Below are positions 1 through 11,159 of a stretch of 64,000 nucleotides of DNA, in pieces; within the stretch, counting starts at the first letter, position 1; each line of letters opens with the position of its first letter. Under the pieces are notes generated by a model. It did no database searches and was not told the DNA's origin. It saw nothing but the letters and a program-made list of their open reading frames with translations. Location of the stretch: assembly GCF_030867095.1 (NCBI RefSeq), contig NC_081824.1, positions 168,338,933 through 168,402,932 on the forward strand, given 5' to 3'. The translations under genes and the position numbers were made by a program. The stretch is from Alligator mississippiensis (Eukaryota; Chordata; Crocodylia; Alligatoridae).

Positions 1-1251
1 TCCTGAAGCCTATTTCCATAGCCTTGAACAAAGTACAGGGAAATTGGTGTTTTATTGCTGATGTTGTTTAAATTTGGAAGAGACCGAGTGAGACCTTGAA
101 AAGAGAAATATGCCATGACAGAGTTAAATTACAAGCATTAAAAAAATAAATGGATCATCAAGCACTATCTCCAGCTCATTTTCTTGCCAATAATCTCAAT
201 ACTCTATACCAAGGTCAATCCTTAACTGCTGAAGAGGAGGAGTTGGCTATGGCATGGACATCTAGCAATAATCTCTCCATAATAAATTTCAGGGCTAAGG
301 ATAAACCATTCAAAAAATATATGGCTGCTGATGAAGTTTTAAAGGAAGTCACACTAGTGAACTGGTGAAAGTCACTTAAGCACCTGGATTCATCAGAGAC
401 TACTGAAGTGGTAATCCAGTTCATAACATCACTAGCTTCTTCTGCAGGTACATAAAGAATATTTTCTTCCTTTGGACTAATTCACTCTAAATTGGGATAC
501 CGCTTGGGAACTGAAAAAGCAAGAAAGCTCATCTTTCTTTTCCAATCTATGAATAAACAGGAAGAGGAAGGTAAAGACTGAGTTTTCTGCATAGGTTTCT
601 CATGTTGACCTGGCTGAAATAATCCATTTAATTTTTGTTAAAAAGACACATTTCACATTTATAACTAAAATAGTTAAAAAAATGAAAAATATGTATGCTT
701 GTTTTGTTAAAATAATTATACATGTTTATTGTTGAAGAAAAAAATCCAAAATATATGTTTGTTGTTTTAGTTAAACAAAACAATTTATATGTCTGTTGTT
801 TTTTATGACAGTGGTTATCATCCTAGTATGGCATGGCAAAAATATCCCCCAAATATACACGATTAATCTAGTGAACTGGAGACAGTCCACCTCCAAATGA
901 CTTCACAAGTATCTGCTTTAATTAGCTTTGGTAAATAAAATAACCAAATCGTAATTCAGTTTTCTGATGTAGCTGCAAAATCAATCTAAAAAAGTCAAAA
1001 TAAAATCGCTGCTTTAAAATGTATATCATGTACCTTCTAAAAATGAAACCTACATCTATCTCTGAGCTGTGAATAATATGTATTAAGGTTGTATCAAACA
1101 ACAAGAATGCACTTTTTGCAGAAAATGGCAATTACATTGAGGCTTCATGATTTAAATCTCAATTTAAATCCAATTCACCTTGTCCTTGAGCAGCTGGAAC
1201 CTGCTGGAGGACAGAGTGAAGCAATATCTAGGAGAAAAGGAAGTAACGTAC
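1..1251 (-). other. ZNF318: ZNF318 intron 8, partial
   Basis: AT-rich intron sequence left of exon 8. No splice-flanked reading frame matching the next human exon is present. Short frames such as 150-368 show no family resemblance and are probably chance. No transposon ends were recognised. Confidence 0.7.
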
Positions 1252-1351
1252 CTTTGGCGGGGACAGTTATCTTATCAATGCGTCTTATAGAATCTTGTTT
1301 GGTCTCACTCTGGGTCTTCGATGCCCAAGGTCTGTTGTAAGGATCCAGGGT
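1252..1351 (-). CDS. ZNF318: ZNF318 coding exon 8, last exon in the window (residues 1045-1078)
   Basis: This 100-bp exon is too short to stand out as a reading frame and was found by homology. It encodes TLDPYNRPWASKTQSETKQD and then a Lys/Arg-rich end, DKITVPAK. Human has TLDPYNRPWASKTQSEAKQD and DKITVPAKG. The acceptor is CTGTGCAAATAG ending at 1352. The donor is GTACGTT starting at 1251. It ends after the first base of a Gly codon (phase 1). The next human exon, carrying the second finger (FYCQLCEEF), was searched for in 1-1251 and not found, so the gene continues past the left edge. Confidence 0.93.
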
Positions 1352-1818
1352 CTATTTGCACAGTGACAGAGGCATACAGGCTCATACATTGCAACAGCAA
1401 GGCAATTACACCTTTCCTGTTTTTCCTTTTAACATCACTTTACAACATTAAAAATCACAAATTACAATCAAAATATTTACAAGAATTATATTCTCCCTTT
1501 TCCCTCCCCCTTTTCCAATTTTTAAAAAATGTTTCTTCTTATTAAGAAACCTGTGAAAAGGGTAAAACGTAAAAGACATGGCAGAGTATGAAATGCATAA
1601 TCTTTAATGCTTGTCCCCTATTGAACTAAATTTAAAAAAACCCGTTTCCCTAATCAAAAAGCACTGGCTGCTACACAAACTTCCACAGTTTTACAGCAGG
1701 CAAACAACATTCCTGCCAGATTGCTCTCCTGCAAAATGGTATTTTGTGATTGATACTTCAGAGCATTATTCCGAATAGCAGCATGAAATCTACTTGAAGA
1801 CGATGACCTGACACATAC

Positions 1819-2022
1819 CTGTCTGTGTTTCTTATTGTGCATGTGTGTAAAAAAGTCAAACATGGTCCCACAGATGGTATTGCAGTCTTTGCACCAGTGG
1901 TTCCCTGCATCATAATATTCATAAATATTGGCCAACTGGAAAGGATGCTTTGATGACAGTGAAGAGGATTCTGCAGGCTTGGGGCTTTTACCTCTGGACT
2001 TTTCATTAGTTGTTTTTGACTC
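1819..2022 (-). CDS. ZNF318: ZNF318 coding exon 7, first U1-like C2H2 zinc finger (residues 977-1044)
   Basis: This 204-bp exon starts ESKTTNEKSRGKSPKPAES, as in human. It then carries the signature YEYYDAGNHWCKDCNTICG followed by TMFDFFTHMHNKKH. This is a U1/matrin-type zinc finger with spacing C-x2-C-x12-H-x5-H; the ligands are Cys1020, Cys1023, His1036 and His1042 in this numbering, all intact. Fingers of this type usually bind RNA or RNA-protein particles, which suits the known role in alternative processing of immunoglobulin heavy-chain transcripts. The acceptor is TTCAATTTAG ending at 2023. The donor is GTATGTG starting at 1818. It begins and ends in phase 0. Confidence 0.95.
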
Positions 2023-3529
2023 CTAAATTGAACAAAAGGAAACATTTTTCTAAGACACAGCAGGACACACATGGTGCTTTGGAACGCAGAACCTGCCTCC
2101 AACAGAAAATATATTCACACACAAAAAAAAAAAATATATATATATATCACCTGCTGGTCACTGCCCAGGCTAATTCCACTGTTTCAGGCATTGCTCAGAT
2201 GCTGCGTGGTCACAGTGAAGAGCTTCCAATAAGATTCCCAGAAGCAATGGCTGGATAGTAGGCAGGTAATCAAGGAACCAATAAGCAGATACCCTAAGTC
2301 ATGCGCCCTTCCTAATTCAAGGGTTGTGTGGAATATCTGTACAGTATTAGAGTACTAGATAATACCTAAAATGCAGCTCAATATCAGTATGTGGTTATTG
2401 TAAAACTAAGTTGCAAGGAAATAAAACAAAAATGAAGCAAACCGGTTGAGTTAAACTATCTTACAAATAACATCCAGCAATGTTAAATAAAGCCTGTCCT
2501 CTCCAGCAGGTTCACAGCTTATAAAGGAGCTAGGAAGAAGCCCTTTTACTGAGATGTATATGATACACTAGTGTCTTGTGCTTTAGATACTTGATACCTA
2601 CTTGGTTTCCAAAGATTTGGAAAGGCAAAAACAATAGAGTGCACCCTAGAATTTTTAAAGCACTAGTCAAAAGGAATATTTTTAACCAGGAATCCTGATG
2701 TGGAGACAAAAATCAAACAATCTCTCAGAATGGAACTTAGTCAGCCCTACTGTCTTAGATTAGTAGTTCTAGATATGTCAGTTGGTGGACGTGGAGAACA
2801 TGTAGAAATCAATACATGATTTACCCAAAAAGCGAGGAAGTGTGTACACGGAATCAGAGAAATGGATTTGCCTGTGCTATTATTTTATGGACGTACATAA
2901 TTTTGATCTTATAAGATAATGTGTAAGCCACCTTCCTTTAGAACAATCATGCCATCCTGATGAGTGATGGCAGTCATCTTTGCACCCTTTTAGGTATGTA
3001 TATTTCAACAGAAAGCAAGCATCATGTACATTACAGGATAGAACTTTAATGTGGACAGAAACTGTAAAGAAAACCTTAAAGAAAGATATCTTATTGGGTT
3101 CTCTTGTTTTGGAAAGCAACCCAGCAGGATTGGCAGTTCAGTTCCAGTTTTCAGCTTCCATATTTGTAGAGGTTTTGTGCCACCACACTGAGCATCAAGA
3201 CTCAGTGATAAAGGGGACTGTAGAACACAAAGAAACATATGCAAGCCAAAACGTTTATTTCAACTTTGCAGCAGGGCTAAAGCAATCTTTTGTTATTAGA
3301 AAAGGTAATCCTAATTATTACTAGTTGAAGTTACCAACAAACTTGTGGGAGCAATGTCAGAGATTAATCCTAGTATTTTATATGTCTATAGGTGCCTGAA
3401 GAGACCAGCAATTTCTGGCCAGGGTAGAGAATTTTCCAAATTAAAATAAGGGTAACCTGCTTATTATGGATATAACAAAGTAAAAATGCAAGTCAAAATA
3501 ACAGTGGTGGTATGCATCATAGTCTAAAC

Positions 3530-3919
3530 CAGGAATGACCCAAGTGGTGGCCTGCAGTCCCCATGTGGCTCCCAACAGAGTGGCATGAGGCCCATGGACT
3601 CCTACCTGGCTGCCAACATGTACCCCCTTTCCCCATCCAGCTCCTTTTACAGCAGCCAGGAAGGGGCTGGCCAAGCTACTTGCGCTGTGGGGCTAGCCAC
3701 ACAAAGGGGAGGGATGCTCACTGGACAGCAGAGATAAGACAGGAGAGGGAACCAGGCTGCCTGCATGGTGAGGGATGTTGGGGGTGGGGAACTGGGCTGC
3801 TCATGCAGTGGGGGAGAGCCAGGAAAGGGAATCCACCCGCCTGTGCAGCGTGCGGCCCCCACATCTGTGGCCCACATGGTGTGCATGCCCCCCTGGCTGC
3901 TCAGAAGTGGGCAGCCCTG
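3530..3919. mobile_element. hAT-type nonautonomous element with 8-bp target duplication
   Basis: A GC-rich 390-bp block in AT-rich intron. The left end reads CAGGAATGACCCAAG; the right end, read inward on the other strand, is CAGGGCTGCCCACTT. These make short imperfect terminal inverted repeats. The flanks are GTCTAAAC (3522-3529) and ATCTAAAC (3920-3927), a 7/8 duplication with TA in the centre. There is no coding capacity, so the element would have needed a transposase in trans. The assignment to hAT rests on the CAG ends and the 8-bp duplication. Confidence 0.65.
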
Positions 3920-4938
3920 ATCTAAACTTATCCCAAAATACATGTATGTTCCTGCTAAGACCCAAGAGAGAAAAACAAGACAATTTAAGATGATGGAAAA
4001 TTTAAATGAATAATCACCACTTTAGTTCCACTGTTTCTGCATCTGATTCAAATAATCTAAAGAAATAAAGACTTCTATAGTAAGAAAAGAAATGTAGGTC
4101 CGAAATGAAGTAGGGCTGAGAAGATCTCAGGGTCAAACCAAAAAAGAGAAGGGGGGGGGATCTAAATTCCTCACTGTTTTCAGTGATTTTGCTGGGAGAA
4201 GGAAGGGAGGGAAGAGAAACTATTACCCTTCACTTCCCCTTGCCACTCTTCCTCTTTGCAAAATTCAGAGTATGGTGAAGTCTACAGAAAAAAAACATTT
4301 ATCATGAATGTCATTAGCCCACCAAATACATTAGTTCCTCTATGAGAAAGTCGACATATTTGTTTTTCATATACCCTTGAGAGATGCTGTATGAAAATCA
4401 CAGGTACAAATTCTAAAGTAACAGTCCCCAGGAATGGAGTAAGCCTATTCTGGCATTGTCAACCCTTTAAACATAGAGACGATACGAGGAATGATGGTCT
4501 TCCCCAAAAGTGAACACAGGTGTGAACCAATAAGGGCAAATATCAACATCAACGTAAGTCTTGCTCTGATCACTTAGTTCTTCCTTCGTGAACTGTTTTA
4601 ATGCTGTAAGAAGGCTTGCACGCTCAGATGACCCCGAGAGCTATGTCAGTGAGGTTATAGCTCCCAGTAGAGCCACTCATGTCAGATAGTTTGAAGGGCA
4701 TGTGATTAAACCAGTGGTAGTCCATAGGCCCTCCTGGGTTGGTGAATGGGTTGACAACCCAAGAAAACAGAAACTTTTCACTACTGTTCAACCTAAAAAT
4801 TTAAACTCACCAAAGCTTCTCAGAAGACACAGATGCAAAGCGTCCACGCCTGCAAGGAAGCTGCACTGTCAGCAAGTTTGCTTCTAATTTCAATCAGCTA
4901 CTAAAACCAGTATACACAGACACTAAATTGGATTAAAT

Positions 4939-5338
4939 CAGTGGTGTTCAACCTCTGACTCACAGGTCAAATCTGGCCCACAGAGTCATGTCATCTCGCC
5001 TGTATGGCTCCTTATAGGTCTGGAAATGTGGTGATAGGGGAGCAGTCGCAGCAACAATTAATGCTGCCACTGGCTCCCCTGTCACCAAATTTCCAAAGCC
5101 ATAGGGAGTCTCATGGTCCAGATGGCATGGTCCTGTGTGCCAGTCCACGTCAACATATGGTCAGATCCAGTGTGCAGGGTCATGTTGTAGCACCAAATCA
5201 TACTGGCAGACTGACCCTGTGTTCTGACCCTGCACTGGAATCAGGCCTGCAGACAGACCCCATGTGCAGGATCCAGCCTGAGAACTAGCTCTACACCACT
5301 CATCCAGCCCAGGGGACCAGAGAGGTTAAGCACCACTG
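4939..5338. mobile_element. hAT-type nonautonomous element with perfect 8-bp target duplication
   Basis: Exactly 400 bp, flanked by perfect GATTAAAT copies (4931-4938 and 5339-5346). The ends are CAGTGGTGTTCAACCTCT and, on the other strand, CAGTGGTGCTTAACCTCT, nearly perfect inverted repeats. The interior contains GGTCTGGAAATGTGG and CACCAAATTTCCA blocks, which recur in the copy at 61140-61420. No open frame of note. It lies in ZNF318 intron 6, 99 bp from the exon 6 donor. Confidence 0.85.
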
Positions 5339-5437
5339 GATTAAATGATCTCCAAGAAATGGCAAGAACAGATGCCTCCCCCAGCACTCTGTCCTCACAA
5401 CATGGAAACTGTTTTGGACATAGATCCAAGAACTTAC

Positions 5438-5724
5438 CTTGTTGGAGGATGTTGTTTTCTCTACACCTTTAAAATTTTCTGACTTGCTATTTTTTTCTGA
5501 AGAATCTTTAGTTTCCACAGGTGGTTTCCTGGGTTTTTCACAAATGTTAATCCCCAGGATCTGGGCTACTTTGTCAAGCTCAGATTGTTTCTTGTCTGCT
5601 GCATCAGATTCCTTGTGCAACTCTGAAATCTCCTTCATAATATTCTCTTGCAGTCGGTTTACTTCTACCAACAAGGGGTCTTTGTGTCCATCCTTCTCAC
5701 GACGTTTCTTCCGCAACATCTCCC
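5438..5724 (-). CDS. ZNF318: ZNF318 coding exon 6, coiled coil (residues 881-976)
   Basis: This 287-bp exon continues the coiled coil: GEMLRKKRREKDGHKDPLLV, then NRLQENIMKEISELHKE, then KKQSELDKVAQILGINICEK, ending in a Lys/Ser-rich tail. Human ZNF318 has EMLRKKRREKDGHKDPLLVE and KKQSELDKVAQILGIN at the same place. The acceptor is ATCAACTGGCTCAG ending at 5725. The donor is a strong GTAAGT starting at 5437, after AAC AAG. The ATG inside the exon (5719) is an internal methionine, not a start. Confidence 0.94.
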
Positions 5725-6511
5725 CTGAGCCAGTTGATAAGGTGGAGGGGTAAGGAGTGCAAGAGCAAAATAATGTTAAAATGTAGTATTATTCCACTCA
5801 TAAAAATAACTGTTAAATTGATAATGTTAATGTTTTTGACTAGGAAGAAGTAAAGGATGAAGCTGTGCTCTTGGCGATGTCTTCACATTAGAGCAACTAA
5901 GTCTGTTTATAAAAAGGGTCCTTCTAGCAAAGAACAAACTATCTCAAATTGTGTGACCAAAAAAAAATCCTTGGTTTTCTTCACAATGTTCAATAAATGG
6001 ACTCAAACTCTACTCTGAAATGACCTTCTCCCATACAATTAAATAAGCCTGCCTTAACTAAGTAAAAAGTTTTAAATTACCCCAAAATATGTTTGGGTAT
6101 ATTAAAAAAATGTATTCTCTCCAGATTAGATTATTCAAAACAGTGAAATGCAGGTCAACACTGGAATGCAGAGCACAGTGTGCTTATTTGTCAAGGTGCC
6201 CAATGGCACATTCTAGAAAGCTGGAACAAAGTCTTGACCTATGTACCTGCACTCAGTACAAACAGGTTACAGCTTGAAAAATTTGTTGCAGCATAGCAGC
6301 TACATTCACCAATAGGGACAGAGGTAACGAAGTGACTATATCATGCCTCTGTAAAGATTCTGGGGAAGCCTAGGGTAGGGAAATATGCTCTCTCTCACTC
6401 TAGCATATTATTCTGGTCTACACGCTTCCTATTCTAAGAAGTGCAGTGCTGTACACAGGGGCTTGGGAGCACATTTTGGTGAGAAAAAGAAAATAAGTGA
6501 AGGTGCTGTAC
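5725..6511 (-). other. ZNF318: ZNF318 intron 5 (0.8 kb)
   Basis: Short intron between exons 6 and 5. No repeat ends, gene or RNA structure recognised. Confidence 0.75.
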
Positions 6512-6611
6512 CTTGCTGTTTACGCAGTCTATCCAACTCAGTTTTGAGATAGTAGAGCTTCTTCTGACGGGCTTCCCGCTCATTCTTCAGCTTCTCTCTC
6601 TCTTCTATGAC
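6512..6611 (-). CDS. ZNF318: ZNF318 coding exon 5 (residues 848-881)
   Basis: This 100-bp exon contains no ATG-initiated frame of its own and is found by homology. It encodes VIEEREKLKNEREARQKK followed by LYYLKTELDRLRKQQ, a heptad-like, highly charged helix. It matches the start of the human coiled-coil region (VIEEREKLKND, KKMYYLRTELERL). The acceptor is CCTTGTTAG ending at 6612. The donor is GTACAG starting at 6511. It begins in phase 0 and ends after the first base of Gly881, which exon 6 completes. Confidence 0.92.
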
Positions 6612-7450
6612 CTAACAAGGATGGGAAGAGAAGGGCATGAAACACCCACTGCCTTTCAGCACAGCTAAGGCTGAACTGCCTAAGTGACTGCTAAACCCCA
6701 GATTACAGCTCACTGGATATTAGTTATTAAAAATAACTGTTCTTAAAATACTCTGTATTACCCTTTAATATAATAAACTAAGCTGACACTCTCTCACCAA
6801 CTTATTTTTGTACACTCTATCTGTGTCAATTTTTCAATCCATTGAAAGATATGGGAAAAAAAAGATCACCACTGTATCAATACGTGATTTTGTCCTCAAA
6901 CTGCTGTTACCACTATTGTACTGATGATGAATGTTGTGACAGCAAAACCTCATTTAACTTATTAAATTATTCAGTTAATCATCAGGAAGAGCACATAGAA
7001 CAAGCCTCAGGCTAGTATCCCTAAAAGCTTATAACATCTATTTTTAGAAAATTGCTCGTTGGCAGTATACAAACCAAGTCTGATTGGTTTGTAAGCCCAG
7101 TAAACAGTATTTATTGTTCCTTAGGAAAGGAATACTACAGTGTAAACGGAAGTAAAAAAAATATGTTTTTCCCCTCCAAAATACTTAATGTGGACCTACT
7201 AACTTCAGTGAAAGCAGAGTTAATGCAAAATTGAGCACTTTTAATAACAGCACATTCCCTCATCACTTCCTCACTGAAAACTTAAAAAAATATAAATTTT
7301 GTCTAGCTTTCTTCTTCTATGCTACCCTTGGTTTTAGTAATTCAAGTTTTTGCTTCAGTCCTATATTACCTTTGCTTATAATACTGTGTACATTTTACAA
7401 ATACACCTATCTTCTGTTGAGTTATTGACTAAAGACAGATATTCAAATGA

Positions 7451-7872
7451 TCCAGGAGAGAATTCTCCCAGGTTTGTTCTCCTAGTAGAAAAACCTACCT
7501 GAAGACATGCAGTGATAACACTCCACAGCCATGGGGCCTCTGTGCACACATCTCAGTGTGGTCTGTAGACTCCTTCAGTCTGCCCAAAGACAGATGACAA
7601 CAGTGCGCAGGGCAGCCTCGAGTGGCTAACCCAGACTGCTCAGAGTTAGCCTCTCTCTCCCTGTAGCACAATGTGGGATTATGAAGGGGGCATTTTCTGC
7701 TCCCTGCTCAGCTAGAGCAACAGAGTCCAGCAAGAGACGCACTATTACCTGGTGGGGGGGAAACAAAGCACCCTGGGATGCTGGGGGACTGTGCTGTGGC
7801 TTCTCTCAGAAAAAAAAAAATGTGTACAGATATTTGCTCTCCTGGGAGAAACTCTCCCAAGAATTATTTAAC
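7451..7872. repeat. possible MITE with short inverted repeats
   Basis: The left edge reads CCAGGAGAGAATTCTCCCAGG. The right edge, on the other strand, reads CTTGGGAGAGTTTCTCCCAGG, giving an inverted pair about 20 bp long. The enclosed 420 bp is more GC-rich than its surroundings. No target duplication was found, so boundaries and class are uncertain. Confidence 0.35.
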
Positions 7873-8944
7873 TCTGATTGTTCCTGGGTTGTTTTTCCCA
7901 AGTAGCCATTTTTACTCAGAGAAAAATCGTGAGCACCTGTATTCATCATTTCTCCTAAGACAGCAGAAGAAACTGAATGTTTCTATGTGGCTCTTGGAAG
8001 CTGAGAACATCTTGCTTAATATATTAAAGATAACACTGAAGGAACATTGAAATGATAATGTAAATGAGCTTCTATTAACGTAACTGTGCATTCCTTATGA
8101 AAGGAGTACTTTTTCAATGAAACCTAGTGATTTCTTTCATTTTCCCTTCCAACTTTGTTTCTAGACATGCAAGCAAGATTGTCACCACAATGAATCTTCA
8201 GAAGTTTATTACTGCCACCATCCCATATTAAAAAAATGATGTAAATTAACATTAAAAAGCCTTTGCACTTGATCAGCAGTAAAAAATTCTACCAGTAATA
8301 CTATGTCAACTGAAATAGGAGTATGTCATGCCTTTAGCTAACAATCTATGCTAAGAGACATTGGTGTAGAAAGAACTATGCCAAAAAAATGCCAGCAGAG
8401 CTTAAGTCTTTCAAGAAGGTGTTGAAGATATGCCAGTAAAAACCCTCCTCCTGCTGTCACATGCTGTATTCTCCACTTGAAATCCTGTTTATACAGCTAT
8501 GTGGGCATAGCTATAATGACAGAAGCTCTGAAAGGAAGATGTACCTTTACCTTATTTTAGGAACAGAGACTTGAAGGGATGACCTCTATTGAAACTCTGT
8601 ACTGAGAATATTTATAGGTCCCTTCAACAATCTGCGGTTCTGAATCATATTTGTTTACTAGAAAACATCCCTCTCTGCTGCCCTCTGAATGATCCACAGT
8701 AAAAGGCAACCATACTATGCGAGGGCAATAGTAAAACTAGTTGTATAGAAAGTGGAGTCAAATGCAGTGTAAACTTAGTATACCACAGAAAATATGATCC
8801 CTCCTAGCTCTTCTTTTTAATGTATTATAAAATATTTTGAAAAGAGGGAAAAATCCACAAACCAATATTTATGTTCAAACTGACTCCATCCTTTAATACC
8901 TATTTAAAAATGTCTAATGTATCCACCACTGTAATATCAATGTT

Positions 8945-10035
8945 TTATGCACTGTAACAGGGAGCCAGGGGCTCCTGTTACTTTCTTAAGAGAGTGCAGC
9001 AAACTAAGCTGGCTGTGTGGGGCTTCAGCAAGGAGCACAAGCTGACCCTTAAGTAAAAGGGAAACTCCTGTGTGTGGCTGGGGGAGCCACATGACAGCAA
9101 GAGGGCAGGGCTTTAAGGCATATAAACCCAAGGCCTAAGCCAAAGCAGGCAGTCTGGACCTGCAGGCTGGAGGCTGAGAGGGTCAGTTATGAGAAACAGT
9201 TTGCAGAGTGCCAGCAGAGCCATGCTGAGCTGGCCAAAAATAACCAGGGATTACGTGAAGATGCCTTGAGACAGATATTAATCTCAGATGGGGACAGGAT
9301 GCCATGACTGCAAACTGGCTGCAGGAAACAGGCCCATAAACACCCTAGTTACCCATAACAGATACACCAAAACAGCTAAGGGGAAAGGGGGAGACAGCAA
9401 GGTACTGTCCCACAGCAGAGAAGAAGTTTCATAGATGCCATTTGCTTATATTTTGACTATGCTTGTGTTTATGTTTGTTTAGGTAACTTGAGGACTGGAC
9501 TGTGGCTATGGAGGTAGATGTGGAGGCTATGGAGGGGTGCCTGGTAGGGCACTCAGCATCAGGCAGCCTAGCCTGAGTCAAGAACCAAAGGGCTGAGGGT
9601 GGAGGCGGTGAGGGCAGCCTGGCCTGGGGTCAGGAACCCTGAGGGCTGGCCCAGAGCGCACGAGGCAGGGGGCCGGGGGCCCAGAGCGCACGAGAGTGGG
9701 AAGAGGCTCGGATTCAGCAGCAAAGCCACAAGTGGGCCTAGGCTTAGGAGTCCACAGCTAAAGTAACTGGCAGGTCAAAGCCAAGAGGGCCAGAGCAAGA
9801 AAAATTTGGAGACATCTGTGAGTCATGGACATGACTATGACAGCAGCTGGAGGTCACAGAGGTTTAGGGCAGAGAAGCCCCAAGGGCTGTACACTGAGGA
9901 AAAGCACCCAGAAAGAAGCTATCCCAGGCTCTGGAGGCAGCCTCCCCAGTTAAAAGACCCTATAATCAAGTCATGGCAGGTGAGAGATAAGGGGACGCCA
10001 TGGACCATGGGGAGGCAGGTCTGACCACTAGATGT
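8945..10035. repeat. G-rich block resembling a decayed LTR or composite repeat
   Basis: Composition changes sharply at about 8945 from AT-rich intron to purine/G-rich DNA and returns at about 10035. Near the left end is an imperfect palindrome (GTAACAGGGA ... CTCCTGTTAC, about 8955-8982). A CATATAAACCC TATA-like sequence lies at 9119-9129, and a duplicated CCCAGAGCGCACGAG unit at about 9650-9695. A TATA-like box inside a G-rich repeat suggests an old LTR, but no primer-binding site or TG...CA ends were confirmed. Confidence 0.35.
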
Positions 10036-11159
10036 TTTTAGATGCCGTGCAGATCACCTGCCTGTCACATGTACAAAAAGCAAAAGCACAGTATCCAGAA
10101 CTACAGCTTTACATCACTAGCAACCATTTATCCTACTGATATAAAAAGAAATATTCCACCTCCTTAATGTTTAAACTGTTACATCATAGTCATTTTGTAT
10201 TCTTGAACCATTTCTTAGCCGACTACAGGTAATCATCTTTGCACTTCCCTCCCACATGTTCAAGCAACAGCTCAGAAGCCTGTAACTAGATAAGATTTTG
10301 TTTTTTTTTTAAAGCTGCCCTGGGGTGAGCACCTCCATAGGGCAATACTCAACCCCTATAGCATCGGCAAAGAGGAGATATTGTACAGTTTGCTGTAACT
10401 GTTTAAACTGAATGTGTTTCTTTGTGGGAAAGAGGAGGATGAGTGCATTCTGGACACAGCCATGCCCCTGTGTGAGAAAGAGACAGAGAAGTATGGGCCT
10501 GGGAGGGACATGGGAGTGGGGCAGGGAAGAAAGTGGAGACATATTCCCATAGGTGTTAGGCAGGGGACTGGAAGTGGGAAGCAATGGGAAGGAACAAGAA
10601 AGGGAAAAAAATGTTTTCTTTTAGGTAGGTAGTGAATGCAGGTGGGAAAGCGAGGTTGGTTTAATCGGGGGGGGGGACTAACAAACACTCTCCTAGGTCA
10701 GAGAGAAGGGAGTTGAATTCAAGGGGGGGGGCACAGAAGGGAGGGGGAGTACTTTGTATTGTTATACTTTCTTACTTTAATGCTTTATTTTGCTTTTATA
10801 AACTCTTTTGTCTTTATTGTAAACTGCCCTCTGAACATTTTTTTGGGGGGGGGAAGGACAGCAAATACATCTGAGGGAAAAGGAGAGGGAGATTTAGAAA
10901 ACTTCCATTAAAGTAAATTCAGTGTTTAAAAATCCAAATGATCAAGTACCTCAAAAACGTGTGAAGAAAACCAATAATTTTTATTCTAGCATCAGCAACA
11001 ACAGCATCAGCAGCAACCAGCAATCTAACCAAAAGGCTTTGCTGTTTTTAAGAAGATTGAAAAATAAACACAGATAGATATGCCCTCAGTGAACCCAAGT
11101 GATGATTTAAAATTTGAGTGGCTTAACCAAGATCTTACAAATCCAAGTAACACACTCAC

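Larger units (their letters stand above)
2023..5437 (-). other. ZNF318: ZNF318 intron 6 (3.4 kb)
   Basis: Lies between exons 7 and 6. It holds a short A-run followed by (TA)n near 2122-2147 and two hAT-type insertions, 3530-3919 and 4939-5338 (listed separately). The remainder is unique AT-rich sequence in which I see no gene. Confidence 0.75.
6612..11159 (-). other. ZNF318: ZNF318 intron 4 (4.5 kb)
   Basis: Contains a possible MITE near 7450-7870, an LTR-like G-rich block near 8945-10035, and G-rich stretches with homopolymer G runs around 10660-10860. No supported gene. The rest is ordinary AT-rich intron. Confidence 0.7.
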